From assembly GCA_934045905.1 (NCBI GenBank), contig OW203768.1, forward strand, positions 27,867,060 through 27,931,059: a DNA stretch of 64,000 nt, written 5' to 3'. Origin of the DNA: Leuctra nigra (taxonomy: Eukaryota; Arthropoda; Insecta; Plecoptera; Leuctridae). The position numbers were made by a program, and so were the translations under genes. Under the pieces are notes generated by a model that saw nothing but the letters and a program-made list of their open reading frames with translations, did not search any database and was not told where the DNA came from. Positions 1 to 10,649 of the stretch are shown here, piece by piece. How positions within the stretch are numbered: position 1 is the first letter of the stretch; each line of letters begins with the position of its first letter.

Positions 1-45
1 ATCAAATCTTGTGGAAGAACACGACGCAGAGTTCAAGATGAGAAA

Positions 46-80
46 GCTTATAGATAGCTAGATAGATAGATGGATAGATT
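46..80. repeat. (TAGA)n-like microsatellite
   Basis: A short run of GATA/TAGA repeats with one GATG interruption. The remainder of 1-360 is AT-rich and holds no gene that I can support. Confidence 0.75.
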
Positions 81-699
81 TTTATTGCCCCGATAGATCA
101 GTACATAATGTTGGAGACATGTCAATACAGTCATTGCGGTACAACATACAAATACAAATAATACATTAAAATAGATAATCTCACGTAGTATAATATACTG
201 ATAAAGAATAAAAACATGCATCAATCAAATATAATGTAAGATTTTACATAAAATCTCAACCCATTTTGCATTTAATGTGAGAAGGTAATGCATTAAACAG
301 TTTTGATCCTGAGTAAATTGTCCATGTAAAAACCTGTTGATTGTGCTGCTGAAGCTGTAGATCAGATTTAAATAATACTGTTATTCATATAATAACAAGG
401 GAGAGTTAAAATTTTGAAACGTCTGAATAGCGGTCTGCAGGAGTCCTTGTAGAACACATCGGCACACGAGTTGAAGCTCGCACCTGACAATATTCTTACA
501 TCTCGCTTCTGAAGGATGGAGAGTCGGCGCGCTGCTGCGAAGTGTTCCCAAAGGATTATGCCTAAGGTGACCATACGTAGCGGTTTAAAAAAAATACGCC
601 TCAACCGATTTGGATAGGTACTAAGAAAAGTTGCGTTTGGTAAAAGATTGAAATGATTATCCAAAAAAATGGCATAGGTTTTGTTACAATCGGTCCAGC

Positions 700-1350
700 C
701 GTTTTCAATATTTGACGTCACTTCCGGTTTTTAAATAGTGGCCGAAAATAATGTCTTGTTGAATTCATAATTATTAGTCCTACATATTTCCAAAATTTGG
801 TTGCAATCAGTAAAGCTGTTTTCGATATATCAAGTAAATTCATGTTTTAACAATGGCGGCCGAAAATAATGTCGTCTTTAATTCATAATTATTAGTCCTA
901 CATTTTTCCAAAATTTGGTTGCAATTGGTACAGCCGTTTTCGATATATATGACGTCACTTCCGGTTTTGAAATGGCGGCCGAAAATAATGTCGTCTTGAA
1001 TTCATTAGTATTAGTCCTACACATTTCAAAAATTTGGTTGCAATTGGTACAGCCGTTTTCGATATATGACGTCACTTCCGGTTTTAACAATGGCGGCCGA
1101 AAATAATGTCGTCTTAAATTCATAATCAATATTCATATGTCCTACATATTTACATAATTAAGTTGCAATTATTACAGCCGTTTTCGATATATGACGTCAC
1201 TTCCGGTTTTAACAATGACGGCCGAAAATAATGTCGTCTTTAATTCATTATTATTAGACCTACACATTTCCCAAATTTGGTTGCAATCAGTACAGCCGTT
1301 TTCGATACATGAGGTCACTTCCGGTTTTAAAAATGGCGGCCGAGAACACT
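700..1350. repeat. Tandem ~120-bp repeat with ETS/CRE-like core
   Basis: About five tandem units with a period near 118-124 bp. The phrase around GTCCTACAT recurs near 777, 895, 1014, 1138 and 1256. Each unit carries TGACGTCACTTCCGG or a variant, followed by a GGCGGCCGAAAATAATG phrase. Exact TGACGTCACTTCCGG lies at 713-727, 950-964, 1067-1081 and 1192-1206. Translations of this stretch are repetitive in both strands and I do not regard them as genes. Related units in reverse orientation occur near 13.3, 22.4-23.6, 25.5 and 39.4-41.2 kb. Confidence 0.85.
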
Positions 1351-1372
1351 GCAACCTTGAATTTATAATTAT

Positions 1373-2410
1373 TTACAATGTACGTTTACTTAGCATCCTG
1401 CTCAATGGAGTTAGAGCAAGGCAGAACCAGAGTGGGCTAAAACTATCTCCTTGGAAAATTCCTCTTGAGATGCGCATTTCGTCGGTTATGTAACTCTGTC
1501 CACCCTTGCCGACTTTCAGACGGGTACGCCACGAGTTCATCATTGCTTCAAGAAAATTGACAATGCCGTCGTTGATCTTGTAAAGACGCAAGACATAAAG
1601 ATGCCATGAGTGCAGCACCGAATCAAATGCCTTACGGTAGTCGACCCAGCCAACGGAGATGTTTCGTCGTTTCTTCTTCAATAGTCTCGACGCCACTGTA
1701 TCCACGACCAACAATTCCTTACATCCTTGTGAACCTTTTCTGCAGCCAACTTGCTCTTCTGCCAGCAGATAACTAATTACAAGATAGGTGTAGATTTTAT
1801 CGGACATAATTGAAGTGAAGATCTTGTAGATTGTGGGCAAACACGTAATCGGCCGGTAGTTCTTTGGATCTGCAAATCACCCGCCTTTGGTTTCATGTAA
1901 GTGATGCCTTATGTGAAGAATGATGATAGGTCTTCTGGGTTCTCTACTACGTGCTGAAACTGTAACGAGAGCAATTGATGTACACTATTAAAATACTTCC
2001 ACCAAAAGTTCTGAAAGCCATCTACACCAGTCGCCTTCCAGTTCTGTGTTCTTCTAACTGCCGTCTGAACATCCACCAGCGTAACAGGAGACGCTGCCAT
2101 CTCTGGCAGCCCTTCGCGCAATGTTACTTCCTCCTAAAGCCAGTGAGCGTCTACTGCATGCTGCCGTGGAACGGACCAAATACTGGCCCAAAATCTGGTC
2201 ATGTCATCTTTGGTTGGAACCTTCTGCACTTGGTCTGGCTCATTCTCGCCCTCCAACATACGAGAGAAGAGTTTCTGATCAGCGATGAAAAGCTTCTCCT
2301 GTTGTCTTCGCTTCCCCGCCTCGCTGTAGCGTCTGATTCGTGCGCCAAGCGCAGCAATTCTTTGCTTCAGTTGCTCCTCTTTCTCCTTCAGTCTCTTCCC
2401 AAACTCATAG
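1373..2410 (-). pseudogene. LINE reverse transcriptase remnant, R4/Dong-like
   Basis: Two broken frames read towards lower coordinates. The upstream part (about 2410-1909) has a basic, helical stretch (KRLKEKEEQLKQRIAALGAR) and then the N-terminal RT region with the phrase WKATGVDGFQNFWWKYF. The part at 1840-1373 has EEQVGCRKGSQGCKELL, the motif-A phrase VGWVDYRKAFDSV and RISRGIFQGDS. These phrases resemble the RT of LINEs with restriction-like endonucleases (R4/Dong type), which is recalled family knowledge. At least one in-frame stop and a frame change break it. The YxDD catalytic box is not visible because the copy ends first. It is a dead fragment. The clade is less certain than the LINE call. 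Confidence 0.75.
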
Positions 2411-3012
2411 CTAAACTCATAGTTATTATAAAATAATAATTATTATTTTCATTCATTTCTTCATTTCATTCTCATTGTACAATTGCATACATGAAAACAT
2501 GTATCATGCTACGGGTAAAGAATTACATACGTAGCTCTCTTAGTTCATCATTGTGATACACTTTACACTTAACGATTTATCCTAGATGTCTCTAATAATA
2601 CTGTCTTTGCATTTTGTGTATTATATATTACTGTCATATTTTCTGAATGTTTGAAATAAAAATTAATTATAATATTAAAATAATGCAAATTTTGATCATC
2701 AAATTGGAGTAAAACATTAACACACTCTTCAACACTTTTCCTCAAAACTCTGATGATTAAAGGCTATATAATCGAATATAGATTTCAGTTGTTATTCAGC
2801 TACATTTTCATTTTCCAAATATCAGTATTCAGTTTGAGTAAAGTATCTATATTTTTAATAAAAATTGTAAATAAAATTTGGAACAATATTTTTTTAATTA
2901 TAAGACCTTGGTCCCTCTTAGATTAAAGCATGGCGTATTAAGCACGGAACCTTTTGTAAGCTTTAAAAAACTTGAGTCCACACATGTACAGCTTATTTAT
3001 TGTTGTGTATAG
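2411..3012. other. AT-rich gap, probable intron of the desaturase gene
   Basis: No reading frame or repeat structure was recognised. It ends in a pyrimidine-containing tract and TATAG, the 3' splice site of the desaturase exon that follows. Confidence 0.5.
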
Positions 3013-3271
3013 GAACATCGCTCCACGAGAAATGCCATTCGTCTCCTATGTATCTGGCGGCGAGGGCTGGCACAACTTCCACCACGCCTATCCCTGGGAC
3101 TACCGCGCGTCTGAGTTCGGACCGGATCGCTACAACCACAACGCGCGCTTCATCGAGCTGTGTGAGAAGCTCGGACTCGCCAGCGACCTGAGATCTGTGT
3201 CCAAGTCGGTGTTGGAGAAGAATGTGGTGATAAGTGGTGACGGATCACATCCGGTCTGGGGCCACGGATAA
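3013..3271 (+). CDS. Acyl-CoA delta-9 desaturase, last exon
   Basis: This is the C-terminal exon of a stearoyl-CoA-type desaturase, an integral ER enzyme that puts a cis double bond into acyl-CoA using a di-iron centre, cytochrome b5 and oxygen. The exon opens after a TATAG acceptor, completing a split codon (phase: one base) before NIAP. It contains the third histidine box in GEGWHNFHHAYPWDY (H-N-x-H-H, iron ligands), then a typical soluble tail ending in a TAA at 3269-3271. About 86 codons are visible. The first two histidine boxes and the membrane segments must lie on exons upstream, outside the window. No frameshift or stop is seen. It faces the elongase gene tail to tail. The family is clear; the exact substrate cannot be read from this exon. 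Confidence 0.9.
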
Positions 3272-3537
3272 ATACAAAACATGCAAATAAATCAATGAAT
3301 GGGTGGCTATGAATGCCCTTATAATTCTTCACCACTCTCTTTCTTATACAAGTTATAGGTGAAGGTTTCTGTCAGCTAAAGTTTATCCAATGTCCTCTCG
3401 ATCCGATTCAATCACAAAACAACGATGCAAATATGTCGTATAAAATGTGTGATATCCGTAACTCGAGTAATATTTGTATGGTAATATTGTATGAGTAATA
3501 TTTGTATTTGTAATATTCGTATTTGTATTAAACAAAT

Positions 3538-3543
3538 AATAAA
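3538..3543 (+). other. Candidate polyadenylation signal of the desaturase
   Basis: AATAAA about 270 bp after the stop codon. An earlier AATAAA overlaps the region just after the stop (about 3286). Either could serve; the choice cannot be made from sequence alone. Confidence 0.4.
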
Positions 3544-3840
3544 GACTATGGAAATTTTAATATTTATTTTTAATTTTAATGTTACTCCTTTAATCCCAAA
3601 TTAATGCTTTTTTTCGAATTTAAAGGTTTACAATGCAACATTTGTTTTAAAAAATCAATGAATAGCACGATATTTTTAGTTTATTTTTAGAAAAATGAGA
3701 AGTAGAAATATTTATTTCTGGTCACTCAAAACAAAAAATTAAATAAATTTGTAATGGACGGTGCGAATGCCATGACATTTTTACAGCAGTTTATCTATTA
3801 TCCCCCATTCTACCACAACAGCACATCATAACAAAAAATA

Positions 3841-4640
3841 CTAGGAAAACGCTCACTGTAACGCGTTGATGAGCGAGCACGGGTACTAATAAATTCTCGA
3901 CAATGAAATGCGCACACAACGCACAGAAAACATATACATCCATATTGAATTGAAATATGATCCACTCAATCAACATAAAAGTATAATATGCTTTTCATCG
4001 AAACTTGAAGCTTCTAAGCACCCTGACATATAGCAAATCAGATCCAATGGGCTTCCACGCTGCCATTTGCTCTCACTACTCAGCGCTAGCTACAAGTGTC
4101 CTTCTTCCTTCCACGCATGTCTGTACAGAATTACAGATAGATGACAGCTCACTTTAAACTTCTTGTATTTGAAATATCATGCCAAACTGTTGTGTTCGGA
4201 GTGAAGTAATTGTTTTAAAATGTAACATACTACTAAAATGTATAGAAAAAGTTTCAATTACTTACTTTTTATACTAGAAGATCACTTTATGTTAAACAAC
4301 TTCTTTTGTTTTCAATTCAGAAAAATCTAGCAAATGTCAACAACATTTGATCTGTTGCCATAGCAACGGGGAACAATCGCACATAGCTCCCTCTATTCTA
4401 AGCTTGAAGTGTGGAGCCCCAATTGGCACTGGGCACTGGCACTGGCACAGTGCTCAATTGGCACTGGAAAACATTTATTTCGATACTTCATTTCTGACAG
4501 CTATTAAATATGCCAATAAGTTCATATTATCCAACTGATTGGGTTGAAAAATTTTAAAATAAAGAGACAATATTGGTCTTAATGACTATGCAAAATATGA
4601 GTTTGATCAATTTTGTCGAATACCATTTTGATTTTTCAAC
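3841..4640 (-). mobile_element. Non-autonomous Helitron-family copy
   Basis: The 3' end is at 3841: CTAG, then a subterminal hairpin region containing AACGCGTT and GAGCGAGC, preceded on the plus strand by A. The flank up to about 4640 matches, in opposite orientation, the stretch at about 46650-47042, including a shared AAAACATATACATCCATATTG-like segment. Non-coding. The outer 5' limit is not determined. The terminus matches that of the RepHel Helitron at the right of the window. Confidence 0.6.
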
Positions 4641-5110
4641 CTATCAGGAGATGTTTATTTAAATTTTGACCAAGGAATGGATTTTGGACCAATGAATGGA
4701 CCAATGAATGCAATGTTGTCTCTACATGTGTGCAAAATTTCAGATCGATCGATGAAACGGTGCGACTTCTATTGCTCCAGTTAACAGCTAAAAGTAAAAA
4801 AAAGACGTCCGTGTCAAAAGGTGTCAAAAGGAGTCGCTCGCTCAAATATTGTACAACAATGTAGAGATATAAGCACTGAGACAATTAACCCTGGGGCAAT
4901 TAGACCCCCGCTCCCCTATCTAGATTTCATAGATTTTTTATGCAAGAATTAAATGCATAGAAATAAAAAAATGTAATTAAGCAGGAGGAGCGAGATTTAA
5001 TCTTTTGCCTCTTATGGCACGGACCACTGTTTATTCCGTATGTTTTTTTCTGTCCACATAGGTCGCACCGTTTCTTCGATCGATCTGAAATTTTGCACAT
5101 ATAATGCACG
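4641..5110. repeat. Fragments of the GAGCGAGC-end repeat family
   Basis: Contains TTTCAGATCGATCGATGAAACGG and an end reading GTCGCTCGCTCAA near 4840-4855, plus a second partial copy near 5050-5105 in the other orientation. The same phrases recur near 42.5, 53.4, 57.6 and 59.0 kb. No coding potential. Confidence 0.5.
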
Positions 5111-5589
5111 ATTTTTTTTACAAATTTAAAAAATAATTCCCTTTCGATTAGTTGGTTTGATCAATTTGAAATTTTGTCAAGCCATTGCGACCTACACTGT
5201 CTCCAATCTACCTACCAATCATACTATTTTCAGATTTGAATTCGAAATTCAAAATTCAAATTTGAAATTGTTTCAAATTCAAATCCACCACCAATGGATT
5301 GACGCCCTTCCTTGAGTAAGTGATTCAATTATCTTGAAACAGGGACTTGGGTTCCTAGATATCAATCTGCATTCATAATTTATAAGATAACAGAGCCTCT
5401 AAGATAATTTTTAAATTGGTCTATTAGTTAACACATGGTACGTTGATCTCTTATTCAATTGTTTCAGAGTGTATAGATTGGAATGTTGCAATTAAAATAG
5501 GTAATGATGTAAAAAGTTACCTTTTATTGAGTGGACTGTGGTCGGTTAAAGTTGTTGTGCGTATCTGTAATCGCTTATGTTGTTATGTT

Positions 5590-5747
5590 GTACAAAAACA
5601 AAAACTTGTAATAAGACTGCCAAGCGCCTTCCCACCTAAAACAATTGTGATCTAAAAGAAGGGCCAAGCAATAAGATATTGTTTAAACATATTCGCACTT
5701 AAAATTCGTGAAATCATTTCGCTCAGTTACTGCCGCCAAGCACAACA
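5590..5747 (-). mobile_element. 3' untranslated part of the adjacent LINE
   Basis: Lies directly after the LINE ORF and is repeated at 16385-16575, including TTTCGC-CAGTTACTGCCGCC and AAAAGAAGGGCC-like segments. I therefore read it as the 3' tail of the same LINE family. Confidence 0.6.
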
Positions 5748-7439
5748 CTATAAACCTAACTTTGTGTTCAAATTTAAATAATAAAATCTAAGTGAACCAA
5801 TATTGGAAACTAAAACAAAATTACCCAAAATTGTAATTTTTGCCAGACGGAATGCCTTGTTCTGGACCCGTTGAAGTTTGTCCCGAAGTAGTTTAGTACA
5901 TCCGCTCCAGATGGGGCAGGCGTACGTGATCGTCGGACGGACGATTGCCGAGTAGACTCGCGTCTTCACAGCGACACTCATCGACTTCGAGCGAAGGAGA
6001 GGGTAGAGGCCGGCCATCTTGCTCGCCGCTTTCTGCTGAACGAACTAGACATGGGCTCGCCAGTTCAGCTTGCTGTCTAGTTTCACCCCAAGGTAAAGGC
6101 TGTTCGGCTGCCAGATGATCTCTTGCCCGTCAAGTTTCAGCTCCGGTGTGTGTTTGAGGCGGCGGCGAGTGAAGAGAGTGGCGGTGGTCTTAGTCGCGTT
6201 CAGCTCAATCCTCCAAGCCGAGTACCATTTGGACAGCACGTCGAGGGCGTTCTGAAGCCTCCTCTCGAGGAACTCTCCTTTGCCGGACTGCGCGATAATG
6301 GCTCCATCGTCGGCGTAGAACGCTAGATCGATGTCCTTGATGTTAGTCGGCACGTCGTTCAGGTAGGTGTTGAAGAGGAATGGCCCGAGGATGGACCCCT
6401 GGGGCACTCCGGCGGTCACCGGTCTTGTGGTGGATCTCTCTTCTCGGAGGCTGACGTGGAACGATCTTCTCGTCAAGTACCTAGCGATGAAGTTCACCAG
6501 GTAGTTGGGGAAGCCCTGCGCAATCATCTTGCACAGCAGTCCCGTGTGCCACACTCTGTCGAAAGCCTTAGCCACGTCTAGGAAGACAACTCCTGTTGAC
6601 TTTCCGTGGCTAAAGCCGTGGCTAATCTTGTCGACTACGCGTAGAAGCTGATGGTTGGTTGAGTGTTCGCTTCGGAAGCCGAACTGCTGGTCGATGAAGG
6701 TGTTGTGTGACCTGGCATGATCTTCAAGGCGTCGCAGAACCACTTTCTCCAGCAACTTGGACAGGCATGAAAGTAGGCTGATAGGCCTGTAGTTGCTTGG
6801 GTTCTTCATTGGTTTGCCGGGCTTGGGGAAAACGACAACCTTGGCCTCCTTCCAGATGGCTGGAAAGTGGTGCTTGCGCAGGCACGCGTTGAATATGTCG
6901 ACAAGACGCCGAGCTGCGGCTGATGGCAGGTTCTTGATGACGACATTCATGATGCCGTCAGCTCTTGGCGCTTTGCCACTCTCCAGTATGGTGGCGTAGT
7001 CGGCAACCTCGGCTATCGTGCAGACTTCGACGTTGCACTCTTCTGCTTCTGGAAGGTGTCTTGCCAGGTGGGACGCTACCATGGTTTCGATCTGGGCAGT
7101 GTAGGCGTTGGCAGGATTGGGTTTAAATTGATCCTCCAAGGATTCGGAGAGTACCTCGGCTTTATCCTGCGTGCTGCACGCGAGGTGTGTCTTGCCCTGG
7201 ATGGGTGGGCTGTGTTCTGTGACTACGCGCGGCGCGTGCGGCTTCTCGTGCACGGCCCCAACAGAGAACTCGGCGAGATGTTCACCGCGGCTGGCGGGTG
7301 CTTGACTGGCGGCTCGGTCGGCGGCACCAGTATCCTGGCCATGACAGGCTTCCACGCGTGTGGAAGACGGATACTGTCGTCCCGCTTGTTGAGGTACGCG
7401 GGACGCGTATTTCCGAATTGCACCCGATTTCGGCACCAT
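5748..7439 (-). pseudogene. Jockey-like LINE ORF2 (reverse transcriptase), one in-frame stop
   Basis: A nearly complete RT-containing polyprotein. Visible RT blocks in order are KVVVFPKPGKP and NYRPISLLSCLSKLLEK, then QFGFRSEHST, VVFLDVAKAFDRVWH, TAGVPQGSILGPFLFNTYLND, LAFYADDGAII (the catalytic YADD) and YLGVKLDSKLNW. A TAG at about 6042-6044 interrupts the frame, and the same frame resumes at once (FVQQKAASKMAGLYPLL). Only one nonsense change therefore separates 5748-6017 from 6045-7439. The N-terminal ~90 residues look unlike RT and may be a read-through of the flank. No endonuclease domain is present, so the copy is 5'-truncated. GC-richer than its surroundings, as expected of a foreign, fairly recent insertion. 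Confidence 0.85.
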
Positions 7440-7449
7440 GCAACTTAGT

Positions 7450-8820
7450 CACGCCCCTTATATACTCTCTGACCGAAGAACATTAGAGTATTATTGTACT
7501 ATCTTCCAAGAAACAATTACCTCATAATTAATGATAAATTGTTAATTTAAATATGATAAATAATTGCGATGGTATTAATTAAACATACTTTTTTAATTCA
7601 TTCATCAATTATAGTCATTAATATGTATGATTCCTTATAAAGTAGGACGATGATAGTATGCATAATTATATTGTTATTCATTGATAAGTAAACTTGTAAT
7701 TTTTTTGCAGTGTGTTATTTTTAATAAAGTGAAAGAAAGAATGAAAGTTACTGTTACTTTTCACTCTGTATTCTGTTTAATTTGGAACACACATCTAATA
7801 CAACAAAATTGCATTATTATATGCTGTTAAAACATCTTTTAATATGGCGTATTTTTTTCTATAAGTATGAAGTAACTATCATCCAAACAGTTTCTTTATG
7901 TACAAACATACAACATTCATTTTTAATGACTTTGAGAGAGTCTGATATCCTTGGGTTTCGTCACTTATTAGGTAGGTCACTTATTAGATCATATTCCTAA
8001 TAGTTTCTAAATCTTAAAAAGCACATCACCATGAAATAATTCGAAAGCAGTTGACACATTTTTAGGAATACCTATTTTGTTGAGATAATTACTTAATATA
8101 TCAAATAAGTATATTAGTTATATCATATTCTTGATATTAATTAAACTCACATTATTAAAAAAGAAATGCATAGACAGGAATTTCGAAATTTTTTGAAACT
8201 AATCATTGTGACTTAATTTAAAGTGGAACATATTATTCACTTCTATAAATTCGTAAATCTCAAAAAACATCACATAAAACGGCTTGATGGTAGAAGATTT
8301 CTAAAAAAACACACTATCACCAACACCAACACATTTTCAAATCCTGAAATGTCACAGTTGTAATTGTGTTTCGGATATATGTATCGTTGGCTTACTGCAG
8401 AAAGTCAAGAGTAATTTAGTCAGCAATAGTTGTTTAATGTCTGAAAAATTGCTGAAGAACAAAGACAAAAAAATGAATTTTTATTTCACAATCTCCACAA
8501 AATACAAAATAAAAGTCTTCAGCAAAAATCACAATTATTTCAGTACGAAACTTTTCATATATTCAAATTTGATAAGACTTGGCCAAGATTTCCGCACACA
8601 CCAATCCGTTTTCTACGCAATTCCAAACAACTTCGGCCATTCATTACACTCTTTACTGTAGTTTTCACCTTCGAATCTTGTCCTTACAACACACTTCCAT
8701 TTATCTTCTGATATTTAGTTTCAATTTACAATCGCTGCATGTTGATCAAAACCGAAAAAACTGCATGCGACGTCCATATCCGCGTATGCAGAACTGTTCT
8801 CGCTCGGCCTGGTGTACTGC
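7450..8820. other. AT-rich stretch without recognised genes
   Basis: No reading frame with family resemblance. 7395-7460 and 8825-8895 are similar in opposite orientation (both contain CGAATTGCACCCGATTTC), so this interval is bracketed by a loose inverted repeat of about 65 bp. Confidence 0.5.
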
Positions 8821-8907
8821 GCACGCCTCTTGGGGGAGGGGCTTAATAGACATATATGGCATCGGTGCTGAAATCGGGTGCAATTCGGAAATACGCTGCC
8901 GGCGTGC

Positions 8908-9697
8908 GTATTTCCAAAGTATACCCAGCCCCAGCGCACCGTCTCCTGATTGGTGTGTCTTTGCTCACGCAGTCCATGATTGAATGATCACCTCGGTTGC
9001 GAAACTGAAAGTTATCTGTCACAACATCTCAAAATGTCATCCCATCAATGTCAAAGAGAAATAAGTTTGGTTATCCACAGAGGAAACGAAAAAGATGCGA
9101 ATTAAATGTGCATCTTTAAATGTTTATAATGCCTGAATATTGTCTCTCTTAATAGCCCACTATAAGTATAATTGCTTCCATAAAAGACTAACATGTTGGA
9201 CACTTTTAACCTCACAAAGGTAAGTGCCAATTCACACCACACTTTCAGTGACTGAAATTTTGTATTTTGCAAATTGCGGTGTGAATAATCTAAGTACATG
9301 TAGATGAGTGATACAATAAAATCGTATCAGAGTTCTGAAAGAGGTACCCAAGGTCAACGTTTTTTCGCGCCAATCTATAGTTTTCAGCTTACGGTGAACT
9401 TCAGAAGATAGTGCCAAGATTTCTTGGATAGTAGTAGGTAATAACGATAGGATTGTTATTTGATATCGATAGGATTGTAGGTATCAATGTCCAAGTAATT
9501 CATGTGGTCAGACATCAATGAAAGGATTTTCTCAAATTATATATTTCGAAGATATTCTTTCTTAGTACGTGGATTGAGATGTTGTGACAGATAACTTTCA
9601 GTTTCGCAACCAAGGTGATCATTCAATCATGGACTGCGTGAGCAAGACACACTAATCAGGAGACGGTGCGCTGAGGCTGGGTATACTTTGGAAATAC
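8908..9697. mobile_element. Fold-back element with ~125-bp inverted repeats
   Basis: 8908-9033 and 9573-9697 are near-identical in opposite orientation, starting GTATTTCCAAAGTATAC and ending CTTTGGAAATAC. Only a few mismatches are seen across ~125 bp. The 12-mer CTGCCGGCGTGC flanks both sides in direct orientation (8896-8907 and 9699-9710), which looks like a target duplication. The core has no recognisable transposase. Confidence 0.8.
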
Positions 9698-9792
9698 ACT
9701 GCCGGCGTGCCTCTCGATTTCGACTGCCTCTCGGATGGTGCGGACGGCGTAGTGCTCGACGGAGACGAGTGGCTTCATCGCCTTAAAATCGA

Positions 9793-9925
9793 TTCGAGAT
9801 CGACTCGAACTCAAAATCGACTCGAACTCGAACTCGAACTCGAACTCGAACTCGACTCGAACTCGACTCGAACTCTACTCAAACTCGAAATCGACTCTCG
9901 AAATCGACCCGAACTCGAAGCCAGT
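9793..9925. repeat. (CTCGAA)n microsatellite
   Basis: Imperfect 6-bp repeat. It reads as Glu-Leu or Ser/Arg runs in several frames, which are artefacts of the repeat. 9700-10260 around it includes GAAGATGAAGGAAGTAACTC and CGAAACGTC, reminiscent of the 3' tails of retroelements. Confidence 0.85.
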
Positions 9926-10355
9926 CGCGCCGCCAACTGAAGAAGTGAGGACGAAAACAATCGCCAATCCCGGCTCTGCGATTGGTCTTCCAACACTCCA
10001 CCAATGGGAAACAACATCAACCCGAAAACGAATATAAGTCCGCACTGCCTGCTACATCTTTGCAGTCGCCGCCAGAAGATGAAGGAAGTAACTCCTTCGA
10101 AACGTCGCGAACGGCCCTTATCAGGGCCACCAGCACATTCATCGGAACAAACCGTCACCACTGCCAATTCACATGTCACATTGTTCGTAGCTTCCTGCAG
10201 TTAGACATTTAATACATTGTTTTTTTTTAAAGTAAAATAGTTTTCAATAAACTGTAATATGTTTAGATTTATCCCGCATTTACTGTAAACCGAGGAAAAC
10301 TCGTGAGAAAAATCAAATTAAAACATAATAACAATAATAATAATTTTCTACCGAA

Positions 10356-10646
10356 TGGTTACGAGGAGGTGGACTCTTCTCAGAAACTGAAGGGTTCATT
10401 TTCTCCATTCAGGACCAAGTCATCAGAACCAACGCGTATGCAAGGCATATACTCAAGGATAACGTGTCTGATCGCTGTAGACTCTGCAAGAAAGCAAAGG
10501 AGACCATCCAGCATGTCACAGCTGGTTGTTCGGTACTAGCTCCCACGGATTATTTATCACGCCATAACACAGTTGCTAAGGTGGTTCACCAAGCAATAGC
10601 GAAAGAGTTTGGTCTCGTTCAGGACGTGATGTCTTTTTATAAGTAG
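10356..10646 (+). pseudogene. C-terminal fragment of an R4/Dong-like LINE
   Basis: One frame reads LFSETEGFIFSIQDQVIRT and continues without a stop into DRCRLCKKAKETIQHVTAGC, a C-x2-C...H-x4-C knuckle. It then runs through RHNTVAKVVHQAIAKEFGL to a TAA at 10644-10646. Such a zinc-knuckle tail is typical of RLE-type LINEs and fits the RT fragment at 1373-2410, though in opposite orientation. It is 5'-truncated. No RT core is present here. Confidence 0.75.
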
Positions 10647-10649
10647 TGG

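Noticed and set aside
700..1350. Apparent small proteins with repeated EVTSYIENGCTDCNQI-like text
   Set aside because: They follow the ~120-bp DNA repeat in both strands, and the same text reappears wherever the ETS/CRE repeat occurs.
9574..9600. Independent regulatory site in the repeated TTGAGATGTTGTGACAG text
   Set aside because: It is fully explained as the inner part of the fold-back element's arms.
9707..10179. Glu-Leu or Ser-rich open frames
   Set aside because: Products of the CTCGAA microsatellite.
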